From Portulaca oleracea (lineage: Eukaryota; Streptophyta; Magnoliopsida; Caryophyllales; Portulacaceae), in assembly GCA_029582165.1 (NCBI GenBank), contig CM055879.1:37667330-37731329 (forward strand): 64,000 bases of DNA, given 5' to 3'. Of the stretch, positions 47,332-59,430 are shown one piece after another (positions within the stretch are counted from its first letter, which is position 1; each line of letters starts with the position of its first letter). The position numbers and the translations under genes were made by a program. The notes beneath the pieces are model-generated. The model was not told the DNA's origin and made no database searches. It saw nothing but the letters and a program-made list of their open reading frames with translations.

Positions 47332-50186
47332 GGAAGGAGCCGGGCCCATAATGATAGCGCCAGCGGTGGTGGCGGAGGTCTGGCATGATGAGGATGCAGG
47401 GTCTTTTATGCAATGAATTTATGTAATGCTTATGTATGACTCTTTATTATGCACTTAGGACGATGCAATGCAATAATAACGTTTTTTTTTTGTACTAGTG
47501 CGAACTCATGTGGCGCTTATGCGAATGCGATGCTATGTAATGCACTTCTTTTATTTTCATGTACCCTTATGCACAATAATGCAATGCGATATGCAATCTA
47601 CATGGTGGGATTACTCCCACTTCCCCAAACGAAAAAAGACCAAAATAAAAAACCGAGAATTACACACTACAAGTAAGTTCGAGCTACAGTTTCGGGGCTA
47701 GCGAAGACATTTGATATTGGGATTTTCTATGTGCTGCTGAAACATTCTGGGATAAGGAATTTTCGATTAAAACAAAATCATTTCAACAAGCAAGCACAAA
47801 GATTAATTTGGACAAGATCAAAACTCAGTTCGAAAGAGATAGGAAGAAATTTTCGAAACTTAAGGGAGAGAACAAGTAACTCAGAGGCATAAGTCTGCCA
47901 ACAGTTCGAAGAATAATGCAAATATGCGCGGTTGGTTATGGACGTAAGCTAGCCAGAAAGAGCAAAAACTCTCATAGGAAAGAATGAACACTCAAACACT
48001 CGATTTTGAATATGTATGTGGGTTTCTCTCATACTCAAACCAATAGAAGCAGACTACCATAAGCTTGATAAGAACCTCGCTCTCCACTACTGGTATGCAA
48101 TGCACAAGTGAAAATCAAAAGGACTTTTTCGGGTTGTAATGGGGCTTAGGCTAGGGTAAGGAGCGGTAAAATTTGGGAATGAGGAGTTAAAAGCCATGCT
48201 TGGATTGATTTTCAATGAAATCCTCTAAACTCTCCTTCTCACTTAATGTATGTAAAGCGTTTCACCTTCCACCCTAAAACATCTCAACCGAATACAACCA
48301 AGTCAAAGTTTTCTGAACTTTAAGTTGCGTCTCCCCAATCGCCCTTTTATTTTTGAAACTCTTTTTTTTTTATTGATTTTTTTTTTTGATTTTTGATTTT
48401 TTTTTTTTGTGGGTGATCGGGGAGAAGAAATCTCTATTATAACTTCGACCTTGAACAGCATAACCAAATTCGCTCAAGATATGAGACTTTCAGATTCTCC
48501 CAGACTTCATATTTTGATCACACCAAACCAATTGTTCCCTCCCAAAAATGACAGACTTTCATCCAACCAAGCAAGGAAAAGGGATACTGGATATCATAGG
48601 CTAAGGCTTGCACTGTCAGGGTTCAAACATGAAAAAGGGATAAGCAAAGGCTAGGCGGGGCAAAAAGAACGGTAGATACAATGTAGGGAAGGCTATTTGG
48701 CTATGTAGCTTAAAAAGAAAATCGAATGCCTCAATCACCTTGTCACGGTGTGCAATGCAAACATGTAGTCTCAAGCAAGATGCAAAACAAGTTCTAGAGA
48801 TGCGACTAATGGATGAGTCACTCAGGGGATCATGGAATTGATGAAAATGATCAATTCGACTTTTAGGCAATGTGGGCTTACGGGATGGGGCTCAATCAAC
48901 TAAACTTAGCCCAAAGATTTGCGGCACGCACATTTATACCTTCTAAGATAGTCAAAGCGATCGAATCGTCTTCTATTACTGGTCTCAAAATCAGAAGGTT
49001 TGAAGAAAAGGTTTCAAAAACTTTTGAGATCTCATCCAGATTTTTCTAAGTGAAGCAAGTTAAGCTGGGAAAAAGGTCGATTTTCAGAAAAGGTCAAAGA
49101 CTCTTTTTTTTTTATTATTTTTTTTTAACCTTACGAATAAAACTGATATGATGCTCATGCAATGCAACATGCGACCTACATGATGGGAGACTTATGCAAT
49201 GCAATATGCGACTGATATGATGGGAGACTTATGTAATGCAATATGCGACTGATATGATGCTCATGCAATGCAACATGCGACCTACATGATGGGAGACTTA
49301 TGCAATGCAATGTGCGACCTACATGGTGGGATCATTCCCACTTCCCCAAACGGAAAAAGATGATAAAAAGAAAAAAAAACATTAAGTATTATAAGTAAAT
49401 TCGAACTACAGTTTCAGGGCTAGCGAAGACACATAGTTATCTCGTGGACCCGCATCGCAACCATGATCGGGCCCAAAGGAAAACTGTCCGAGTTAAGAGC
49501 CCAAAAGGAACTTTAGCCTACCTCTGATGGGGTAGAAATGGAGCTCAGGCCCGAGAAACTCGTCGGATACGGCTTAGAAGCAGTCGACAATAGGGCGAAA
49601 CCCGTGCGGGTTGCGGGAGGAGCAAGACTTCAATGGCTCGGATGACTCTTACATCGGTGGCCATAAGCGGTGGAATCCGTCGGCGGTGCGATAAGCGGTG
49701 GAACCCGTCACGGGTTCCTTACTACACATTCCATCACGAATCCATCTGGCTTCCTAATCCCTATTTCAAGTGACTTCATGGCGTTGAAAGAAGTTAGCCA
49801 CTTGGATAAGTACCTTGGCTTCCTAATCGTGACTTGGCCTTGGTTTCTTCACTGCGTGAGGAAAGGATCTTCGGTGAAGGTGCGGAGTCCGTCGCCGGGA
49901 TTAGGAGTCATAGCGATATTCTATCATGCAGCGATGGCCGGAGTAGAGAAGGCGCGGAGGAGTCGTTACCTCTTCTCATCTTCTTCTCCTTATCGGTGAG
50001 TATAGTGGATGCCCTTCATTTTCATGGTCGGTGAAGTCTTCTTCATCGTCATTATCCCAAATACCATTAATAGTGAAGTCTTTTGTAAATGGAGGAATAA
50101 GCGGGATCGGTGGCCCACTTTGGTGATAAGAGTAGATGGATCAAAGTGATCTCTCTCGGAAAGACGGCATTCTTTGTGACTTGGCA
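47332..50186. other. Gypsy-3 internal non-coding region with AATGCAATGC repeats
   Basis: No protein domain. Repeats built on TTATGCAATGCAATATGCGA and GATGGGAGACTTATG occur at 47396-47605 and 49145-49330. Each block is followed by the same 100-base segment (CTCCCACTTCCCCAAACG ... GGGGCTAGCGAAGACA), so the region contains a direct duplication. Long T runs lie at 48360-48405 and 49105-49125. Confidence 0.6.
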
Positions 50187-51694
50187 TTAGGTTTTCCTTG
50201 TTGTTGGGCCTCGAGATGAGTTTGGTGGGAATAACCCAATCTCGGATCGATCCTCCTTGATTTTATTTTTCAAAGTCCAGTGAACTTGATTGTCGTGACC
50301 TCGACTACGATGGAAGTTGCGATGTTGTTTCCCCACCTTGGAAGCTTGATTTATTTCGAGATCTTGGCAAGGGTAATTGGATAATACCCTTTTCACAAGC
50401 CTTTCAACGCCTTAGTAACATGTCGGGTGGTAGAGTCATACCTTGGGGTGTAGGACTTAGTTGGATGGAATTAGTCTCAACTTTACGAGGATGCTAGGTG
50501 TACTAGTGGCCCATACATTGGAGCTAGAACCCTTCGGCTAGAGTTTTGTGCGCTCTTCTCATTGTTAGCGACTTGATCTGAATGCACAAATCTTCGAGGT
50601 TTGAAGTCTTTGATGGACTGGAAGCGAAATGTTGCGTGATGCGGGATGAATGCTTTTCTGAAAGTGCTCGATTGCATCCTAAAGGGATAGATTCATCAAT
50701 TTCAGATAGCATGGTGTGCCATCTCATAATAGGAAAGGAGCATTTCGTTCTCCCCTTGTTTCATGGAAGTTAGGTCATCATGGTGACCTCCTTTTGCTGC
50801 AGACGACTAAAGTGGCTGATGAAGGCCTTGAACAACTCATCTGCATCGGTCTTAACTTGTGAGGGTAGATTTTGGTACCATACCTTGGCCTTACCTTCTA
50901 GAGTGGAAGGGAAGACTGTGGTGTAAAGACCTTCATCTACCTTATGGAGAGCAAGTCTCATGAATTCCTCCAGATGATGAGAGGGATTTTCAGTGGGCTT
51001 GAACTTTATGGCGGACACCTCAACTTTGTCTCTCACCCTCGATACATGGTGCTTGGGAATGGCTAGATCCATGCATGCGTCGGTGAAAGTCGGATCAGTT
51101 TTCATCGTCCTCCTAGTGAGTATATCAACCTTCTCCTCGAGCTTTTGACATAAGGGTCCTCGGTTTGGAGCCCTTCGGTGTAAGTTTGGACTTGACCTCA
51201 CGGATGATTTGGGTTGTGGGCCTCAATTTTGGTTTAGGGTGACCCCCTTCATCGTCCCATCGACCTCGGCCTCAGTTCAGAATCATAATAGTTTTCCTCT
51301 TCCTCGGTTCAACGCCTAGCTTTTGTTGATGCCTTAATGGCCTCTCGGCATGCCATTCATAGTCTGTGATTTTTGAACCTCTTTTCTAGTTTCTCATTAG
51401 TCCTATTCTCTTGGTCGCCGTAGAAAGCAAGCTTCTGTATCCTCTTATATAGCCCATCAGGTAGCTTGTCACCAGAATTTTCCCCGAAAAGGTTGTTGTT
51501 AGGAGATCCAGACATGGTGTGTTCATTGGAGTCACTATACTGGGTAGGCGGTCTATAGTTAGGATTGTGGATGAGCACTGCGGTTTGCGGGTCACGGATG
51601 CGAGCTCGGAGATGGTATGCTTTATCTTGCTTGGATCGATCACGTCACGACGCTTTCGGTTTTTCGCAATGGGGATTAGACTAGGGAATATCAT
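50187..51694 (-). pseudogene. Gypsy-3 gag remnant
   Basis: 51694-51357 has a degraded N-terminal part. 51201-50770 has the capsid core (MDLAIPKHHVSRVRDKVEVS, KPTENPSHHLEEFMRLAL, FPSTLEGKAKVWYQNLPSQV). 50396-50187 has a zinc-knuckle-like HRSRGHDNQVHWTLKNK that has lost its cysteines. Frames differ between pieces. No enzyme domain follows, so the element depends on others for movement. Confidence 0.75.
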
Positions 51695-52653
51695 AAAGGG
51701 CGAATAGGATCATCGGCAAGGCATTGGCGGTCGGGCGAAGAGAAGAGAAGGCGGTGGGTTAGGAAACCGTGCAGGCTCTTCCTCTAAGCGGGCCGTTTCG
51801 TCAATTACGGCCGGATGGGCGATCACGATGGCGAGAACCCGTCTGGTTTACGACCTGGACCCACCGACGGACAATTGACACGAATGGGTCGGCTCGGCAG
51901 CGGAGCGAAACGTGCAGGTTTACGATAAGCCAAAATGCACCTCGCATGTTCCTACGCGGACTAGAACGACTCCCGACTCATGAATGGGTTGAATATTCGG
52001 ACTCGACGACTGCTTACAACTGGACTCTAAAACTCTTTACAAAATAAATCTACATAACGTATACATGGACTCGAAACTCTTTACAAACTCTACAGCATAT
52101 ACACGGATCCTTTACAAAAATAAAACTCTACAACTTGTACATGGATTCTAAACTTCTTTACAAAAATAAAACTCTACAACTTATACATGGATTCTAAACC
52201 TCTTTACAAAAATAAAACACATAGCATACAAATGTGGGATTAGCCTAACCATGACTCTAGGTTCAGGGTTTTTTCTAGGTTTAGGGAGATGAATAGGGTA
52301 CCACATGTTCTCGCCCCGGTGCATTTTCCTTGTATGGAATTCAAGGAAGAATGTGTGGGGTGTTGCTCTTTGGGTTTCAAGGAAACCTTTAGAGTGTAAC
52401 ACGGGGAGAGGAGAGATCAAATGCTTGGCGATGTAAGTGCATCCCACAAGTAGTGACCTCCCGCTCTCGGGGTTGATTCCTAGTTTTAAAACCTAAACCA
52501 ACGCTTTGTGCTCCGACCATAAAGGCCCAAGAGTAGCCTGGTATGCAATATGCCTAAAACAATGATAAAAATGTGAAATAAATTAATTCCTCCTCTTTTA
52601 CAAAAAACACTAAAATTTAATTCTTTCAAGTTTTACCCTCTTTTTAAGTTTAA
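51695..52653 (-). other. Gypsy-3 leader
   Basis: Non-coding between primer site and gag. It has a small tandem repeat of ATACATGGATTCTAAAC/CTTTACAAAAATAAAAC at about 52060-52210. Confidence 0.6.
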
Positions 52654-52673
52654 GTCCCCAGTGGAGTCGCCAA
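52654..52673 (-). other. Gypsy-3 primer-binding site
   Basis: The minus strand reads TTGGCGACTCCACTGGGGAC two bases inside the 5' LTR, same as gypsy-1 and gypsy-2. Confidence 0.8.
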
Positions 52674-52675
52674 TC

Positions 52676-53906
52676 TGTAGACCCCGAAAAATCGATCGAT
52701 GACCTTTTTCGCGGCGCTACTTAAGGAGTGATTGGGAGCCGACTAGGATTGCTTAACCTTAAATAAGGTTGAACTTTTAAGAATAACTTTCGTTAACAGA
52801 TTAAAAACGATTTGCGCGCCCGAGATTTACCTTTAAGGAAAGAAGAAGAAAAGAAACAAAAAAAGGGAGGGAAAACACCCAGGAACCCGTCTGAGTTCAG
52901 AGAACCAAGACGGGTTTCTTAACTGCAAAACCCTACGAAAAAGGAAAACAAAGAAAAAAAGAAGAAGAGAAAAGAAGTGAAGAACTCGTCTGGGTTCTGA
53001 AGAACCAAGCCGGGTCCCTTTGCGCCATCTGCGAATTCTGCCGAATAAAAAGACGAAACAAAGGAGAGTGAAAAGAGGACAGGAACCCGCCTGGGTTCAT
53101 AGATTGAACCAAGTCGGATTACCTTTGGCGTTAATCACAAATTAGGTCACAAAAATCATAAAAAGGTAAACACCAAGGCACGAAAATAGAGTCGCCAGTT
53201 GAATTTTAGGAGAAAAACAACAAACCATAAGATACAGACTCCAGCCTGCGAATCCAGAGATGGATTCGGGGGTAAGGTTACGAATTTGACAATAAAAACC
53301 ATCAAATCCGCCTATTCAACGAATAGACTCTACTAGAATTAAATTAAAGTAAAACAAAACAAAAAGGAGGAATTAGATATGAATTTCACAATTTTATCAT
53401 CAAAAACATGCAAAATAATGAAAATAAAAAAGAAACGAATTCAAAAGATCACTACATGTTTTACATCAACTGGGCTAACCTTTTAGTAAAGCAGCATGCA
53501 AAAAGGAGAGAAAAGGTGGAGAGAATATGCTAGTGTCAATACTCTAGCATATCCTTTTGTGTGTCTATGGAAGGGAAGAAAGTGTTTAATTTATAGTGGA
53601 ATGGGGGAGTAGGGAGGTGCGTTTTTAGGGTTCGGCATAGCCGCCGCGTCACTCTCAGCCCAGGAACCCAGACGGGTTCCTACTGAGCTGAGCCACGCTC
53701 AGGCCCAAGGAACCCAGACGGGTTCCTGCCCAGCTCAAGCAGGCTTTTGGCCTTCCAGAACTCAGACGGTTTGGACCGTAATTTGCTGGGCTATTTCGTT
53801 TGCTTTCGGGCTAGAAAAGAAATGGGCTTGCATGCTACTAAACTATTCGGCTAGCTTATTTTCTAAAACTAGTACTAAAATACTGATACAAAATTCAGCG
53901 TCTACA
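52676..53906 (-). repeat. Gypsy-3 5' LTR
   Basis: 1231 bp, intact ends. It differs from the 3' LTR by few substitutions but has complete versions of several GC-rich words that are shortened in the other copy. Confidence 0.9.
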
Positions 53907-53978
53907 ATACTATGTGGCTGTCTCCCCCTAATATAATAGTTAATATCAGGTAAAATCAAAACACAAGTTAGTTCCAAA

Positions 53979-53981
<3 letters not shown>

Positions 53982-54043
<62 letters not shown>
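53982..54043. repeat. (TA)n microsatellite
   Basis: Pure TA run of about 31 repeats, between the CACTA second gene and the end of the transposase gene. Confidence 0.95.
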
Positions 54044-54045
<2 letters not shown>

Positions 54046-54170
54046 AAAAAGGCATGCGTACGAGTAGAATGCATTGGCTTCAACTAAGTATATGAAAAAT
54101 CTGAACCAAGTTGTGAATATAATAAAAGTTCAATGACTAGTAATCTATATTGACAAGATAATAGAGTTCA

Positions 54171-57100
54171 CTACTCATACTCCTCTTCATCCTCACTACT
54201 AATAATCTCGGTACAAATAGGGTCTAACATATTATCCTCCTCTATTCCCACTCCCTCTTCCCCCATAATGGATTCATTAGCATCAACGTTCATGGCTTCC
54301 TCATCACTTAAGTCATCTCGATCTTCAATTTGGTCCTCATCAATGCCAGATAGTGTTGGAGGATTTTCAGAGCTATCCTCTTGATATGCGGCATCAATGC
54401 CGTCGATCGTTGACCTCGGCTTTATGATGAGTGTCGCCCACCATTGGTTTCTTTCTGCCTTACACTAGGATAGCAGTATAAAACACTTGCATTGCTTGGG
54501 ATGCCAGCACGAATGGTTCATATACTCGATACCGTTTTGTGTGGTTCACATCCACGAGATTGTAATGCTCATGTTTGTTCAAACCATGGACGGAGTCAAA
54601 CCAATCAACTTTGAATAAAACAACTTTGTAATTGCCAAATTTTCCTAAGTATTCCAATGAATCACTTCTTGGGCGTCCCGTAGAAGTCTACGCCGTGCAT
54701 TCCTTTGACATATACCCCAGAGTTGGCGTTCGACTTTCCTTGCCGTTGAACTTGGAAATTGTAGTTGTTAATGTAGTAATGGTTCCACCAACGCACATTT
54801 TTGTTGGGACCGTAGGCTAACCTTCGAATGAAATCATCTGTTTCATTTGAATTGATAGCCTACACAATATAATTTTAGCAAAGTCGTTAACTTTAAGTCG
54901 ACAACATTATGATAGTTGAACTAGAATCTTACTAATTCAATCAAACTTGATCGATCACCTTTCGTTTAAACCATTCGGGAAATTGTTTGCCAAATTTGCT
55001 CCACAAATCCCCTATTTGTGTGCGTGGATGTGATAGGAACATGTCTTCTTCAAATTGCCTTCCAACAAATAATTTAAGGTGTTAACTAGGTAATTAGTTA
55101 CATTAGCATGTACATACACATAGCGGCGTGCAATCGTACATACCTTTCATACTTTTCCAACAACTCACTATTTGAAAGAACATATGCATGCGCCGCAACA
55201 AACTCTTGTTGGTTGAGGAACCTCTTTCGACCCTCACTAGGCGCATATCCAATGTTTGAGGAAAACACATCAGGGAGGGGTTCGTTAACATCGTTAACGT
55301 GCTTCACATCAGGGCATGCGTTTCTTTTAAGTTCCCTAGACTTTGTTTGAACTTCGGGGGCAAAATATGCATCACAGAAGTTTGCTATCTCCTCTGTTAG
55401 GTATGCATTGCAGATAGACGATTCTACTCGTGCCTTGTTCCCCACTTTTTTCTTTAAGTGGTGCAAGAATCTACAACATTTTACAAGTAACAAACATTGA
55501 TGTTTCCTTAAAATACATATAATTCATCTCATAGTAACTATGAAAGATATGTAAGTTTAGTTGTACCTTTCAAAAGGATACATCCACCTATACTGCACAG
55601 GTCCTCCCATCGCTGCTTCATAAGGAAGATGTACTGGAAGGTGTTCCATGACATTGAAGAAGGCAGGAAATATCAATTCCAACTATCATATAATTTCCTG
55701 TATGTTTATCTCTAACAGGATCATCTCACACACAATTACATTAGAAGCACATAAATCTCTAAAGAACCGTGAGTTCATCAATGGTTTCCAAACTTTTTGA
55801 GGAAGTAGCTCCCTGGTTGCAATTGGTAACAACCTCTCCATGAAAACATGACAATCATGGCTCTTCAAACCCTGCAACTTTGAATTTTTGGGATCGACAC
55901 ATCTGCTCAAATTACTCGCATAGCCATCAGGGAGTTTGAGCCCTTTCAACCACTCACACAAGGCCTTAACTTCTTCTTTACCCATTTGATAGGGAGCGTT
56001 CGGTATAGTTTCGGTGCTAGTCCCATCTTGGTGATGAGTTTCTTGAATGTTTAGCCGACGACGCTTGCAATGGGTGGCTTGGTCCCTACGTGAGTTCTTA
56101 TCATCCTTCGTCTTGCCTTTAACACTCATGATTGTATTCAGCACTTGATCAAATACATTCTTCTCAACATGCATGACATCCAAGTTGTGTCGAATTTTAA
56201 GATCTTTCCAATACGGCAACTCCCAAAATATGTTTCTCTTATTCCAATTGTGAGACTCTAAATACCCATCAACACGGTTATGTTGTTCCGTGGAGCTCGG
56301 GAAATTACATACACGATCCCAAATTTGTTCCCCGTTCAATCGAGGGGGTGGAGGTGAATTTTCTTCTTTATTCTTTGAGAAAGCGCTCTAGTTTTTTCGA
56401 AATGGATGGTTCTCTTGGAGAAATTGTCTATGACAATCGAACCAAGAATGTTTCCTACCATGTTGTAACCATCTAGCCTTTGTGTTCTCCATACAGTACG
56501 GACAAGACATTTTCCCAACTGTGGTCCAACCAGAAAGCATTCCGTATGCCGGAAAATCGCTTATGGTCCACAACACGGATGCCTTCATTTTAAAATTTTG
56601 CTTCTTGGAGACATCATACGTGTCAATTCCAACCTCCCATAATTGATTCAACTCATCGATTAATGGTTGCAAGTAGACATCAAGATTGCCCTTTGGACTT
56701 TTCGGCCCAGGAATTAACAGGGTCAGAAACAAGTATTGTTTCTTCATGCACAACCAAGGCGGCAAATTATATGGAGTTGCAATCACCGACCAACATGAAT
56801 ACGTCTGACCGAAACTGCCGAAAAGGGCAAAACCATCTGTGCATAGCCCCAACCATACGTTTCGGGGTTCGGAAGCAAATTCCTTATGGAGGGCATCGAA
56901 ATGCTTCCACGCTTCACTGTCACATGGATGAACCATAGTTCCATCTTCACGTGCATTCATTGAGTGCCACCTCATGTGCTCCGCAGATGTCTTAGTTGCA
57001 TACAATCTTTGCAACCTCGGCCCGATCGGGAAGTAAATCAATTGCTTGTGTGCAATGCATTTCCCACGCATCGTCGTTTTAGCATACTTATCGGCTCCGC

Positions 57101-57815
57101 AGTGGTCACACTTATCTAAGTCAGCTTTCTCCTTCCAAAACAACACGCACCCATTGGGACACGCGTCGATTCTCTCATGTGGAAGTTCTAAAGCACCAAG
57201 CAATTTCTTCGCTTGATAGTAGGTGTCTGTCATCTCATTGCGGGGACATCGTCTTTCATTAAGGTTAACGGTATCCACGGCTTTATTTTGGAGATTGTAC
57301 TCACATTTTATGTTAATCATCCGTGAGACAACCGACAACAAAGACATGTCGCTACCTTCATAGAGAGGCTTTTTGGAGGCATCGAGCATTTCTAAGAACT
57401 TCTTAGTCCCTTCCTCTGGCTCATCTTCCCTCGTATCATCACCGCAGCTCAAAGGCATATGGCCCATGGCATCGGTGATCATTTCTTGCATACTGTTGAT
57501 ACCTCCAGTACTAGAAGACCCATCAACAACAGTGTTAACAGTTTGACCACTACCCTCGAGAGTGGCAAAAGTCTCCCCGTGACTTATCCAAACATAATAA
57601 TTTGGACAAAATCCGTGTTTGTACAAATGTAGCTTCACCGTATCCTCGTCAATGTACTTCAAGTTTTTGCATTTGCTACAAGGACGCCTAAGTTTCCCCA
57701 AACTACTCCATTGTTTTGCAACAGGTATAAATTCTTCATTCACCCTACGTACGAATTCCACACTAAGATATTCACCATCATGTCTTTCATACATCCATTT
57801 TCTACTACTCTCCAT
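54171..57815 (-). pseudogene. CACTA transposase, TNP2 type (Transpos_assoc, TNP2, DUF4218, DUF4216)
   Basis: The enzyme that cuts CACTA ends. The ATG at 57815 opens MESSRKWMYERHDGEYLS, the transposase-associated domain with PCSKCKNL and HGFCPNYYVW (about 57700-57590). The TNP2 domain follows (WSVIATPYNLPPWLCMKKQY, SCPYCMENTKA), continues past an in-frame TAG at 56388-56390 into GEQIWDRV...MHVEKNVFDQ (DUF4218 side), and is stopped again by TGA-TAG at 55683-55688 before FPAFFNVMEHLPVHLPYEA. An intron starts near 55566. LHHLKKKVGNKARVE resumes at about 55466. A short exon at about 55060-54960 has GDLWSKFGKQFPEWF. DUF4216 follows (YKVVLFKVDWFDS, about 54628), and an acidic tail ends SSEDEEEYE at 54171. 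Three stops make this copy inactive; frame and domain order are otherwise whole. Confidence 0.9.
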
Positions 57816-58307
57816 TATGTATTTAACTGCATACAATTTACATATCATTGTAAGGGATTAAGTCACAATTAATTAAAGCAAATATATAATTTCATACATC
57901 CATTTTCTACTTCAAGTAAACTTTTTTTGGACATCTACAACTAAGTTATGTCATCAGTCAAGAGGATCCTGTTATTATCCAAGTAGAGTGTGTTTGTTCC
58001 TGTTAATCTATGATTGAAAATGACTTTCATGAGTCGTAGACTCTCCTTTATTCATAACCTTGTAAACCCTAAATTACTCAAGTAAATTACTCAAATACAA
58101 CAACATGTATGAATTTTACAATTAAAAATCAACAATTTCAACGACCGATACTCTTACATTAATAAACAACAATATTATAATTTTAATTTCAAGTCCTAAC
58201 AACATTTAAACCCTAAAAATTTTACATTCAAAGCATACACTATTCTATATTTGAATTTCAAACCATAACCACACTAAGATCGAATTCACCCTAATTACTT
58301 ACACTCA
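57816..58307. other. Upstream of CACTA transposase
   Basis: AT-rich, no gene. Several ACCCTAAA words near 58070, 58210 and 58290 lead into the tandem array. Confidence 0.5.
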
Positions 58308-58845
58308 AATTCACCCTAAAAATTTACATTCAAAACACAATTCTAAATCAAATTTCAAACCCTAAACTTGACTAACTCTAAACAATGCCCTAAATTTGAA
58401 TTTCAAACCATAACCACACTAAAATTACTCAAGTAATTACTCAAATTCGCCCTAAAAATTTACATTCAAAACACAATTCTAAATCAAATTTCAAACCCTA
58501 AACTTGACTAACTCTAAACAATGCCCTAAATTTGAATTTCAAACCATAACCACACTAAAATTACTCAAGTAATTACTCAAATTCACCCTAAAAATTTACA
58601 TTCAAAACACAATTCTAAATCGAATTTCAAACCCTAAACTTGACTAACACTAAACACTACCCTAAATTTGAATTCCAAACCATAACCACACTAAAATTAC
58701 TCAAGTAATTACTCAAATTCACCCTAAAATTTACATTCAAAACACAATTCTAAATCGAATTTCAAACCCTAAATTTGACTAACACTAAACACTACCCTAA
58801 ATTTGAATTCCAAACCATAACCACACTAAAATTACTCAAATAAAT
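58308..58845. repeat. ~131-bp tandem repeat with telobox-like words
   Basis: Four units that each start CTCAAATTC(A/G)CCCTAAAA and contain TTTCAAACCCTAAA and CCATAACCACACTAAAATTA. The AAACCCTAA-like word is the plant telobox. The array lies within 0.5-1.0 kb upstream of the transposase ATG, in its likely promoter. Confidence 0.88.
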
Positions 58846-59139
58846 TACTCAAATACAACAATATATATGAAATTTACAATTAAAAATCAACAATTTAACT
58901 ACAAAAATAAATTAGGGACTCACATTGGTGGTTGCCGGAGATGTTGGAGTCGGTGGTTGCCGGAAAAGTGCGCACGGTGGTCGTCTGTGGTCGCAGCGTC
59001 CGCCGTGTTGATGGTGGTGGCCGGAGTGACGGTGGTTGGGACGGTGGTTGGGGTCGGCGTGTGAGAGAGACCGAGCAAGATGGAGAGGGAGAAAATGAGA
59101 GTGCAACGTTATCGAATGAATTCTGCCAGTTGGGCGGTT

Positions 59140-59430
59140 AAAAATGGTCGGCGACCGATATGCAGCGACCGATACCGTATCGGTCGCTGCTTTAGCGACC
59201 GATAGCGAGGCAGATGTATTAAATGTTACCGTTGTCGAAATTAATTAGGCTCGGCGACCGATAACCAGCGACCGATATGGTATCGGTCGCAATCTCAGCG
59301 ACCGATAAAGTGGTCAGTGCGACCGATACCATATCGGTCCCTAATTAGCGACTGATATAGTATCGGTCGCGAGGTATCGGTCGCCCGTGTTGACCTGAGC
59401 GACCGATACATATCGGTCGCCTGAGTCGGT
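59140..59430. repeat. CACTA right subterminal repeat array
   Basis: At least fifteen copies of GCGACCGATA/TATCGGTCGC in both orientations, mirroring the left end. Confidence 0.87.

Larger units (their letters stand above)
40744..53906 (-). mobile_element. Gypsy-3: non-autonomous Tat/Ogre-type element with antisense PMD gene
   Basis: 13.2 kb, target duplication ATACT (40739-40743 and 53907-53911). On the minus strand: 5' LTR 53906-52676, primer site, gag remnant, long non-coding part, then (on the opposite strand) a PMD gene, a tandem array, polypurine tract and 3' LTR 41948-40744. The LTR ends TGTAGAC.../...GGGGTCTACA and the primer site are related to gypsy-1, but the LTR body is different. 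No protease, RT or integrase was found. It lies in an exon of the CACTA second gene. Confidence 0.9.
28756..53927 (-). pseudogene. CACTA second gene, Transposase_24-type, split by gypsy-2 and gypsy-3
   Basis: Exons read on the minus strand: 53927-53912 continuing at 40743-40667 (across gypsy-3; reads RGRQPHS then IWQRAAPIDPALYPNR); 40581-40464 (NPKPPSTWSKEEKTTLWGQF); 40380-40334 continuing at 30878-30638 (across gypsy-2; reads VWDEELTRDVFSGW then HTKLCDRATDTRYKV); 30534-30424 (MTLSEVHAHIHCGRDPAGNP); 29127-28756 (ETFRQKCEERG, then a Gln-rich tail ending PPQP-stop). Splice sites GTAAG/AG fit at most borders. The content matches the plant Transposase_24 (Ptta/En/Spm) family, thought to be the DNA-binding partner of TNP2. 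At both insertion points the frame is restored when one target duplication is dropped, so the gene was open when hit. Exons upstream of 53927 were not found. Confidence 0.8.
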
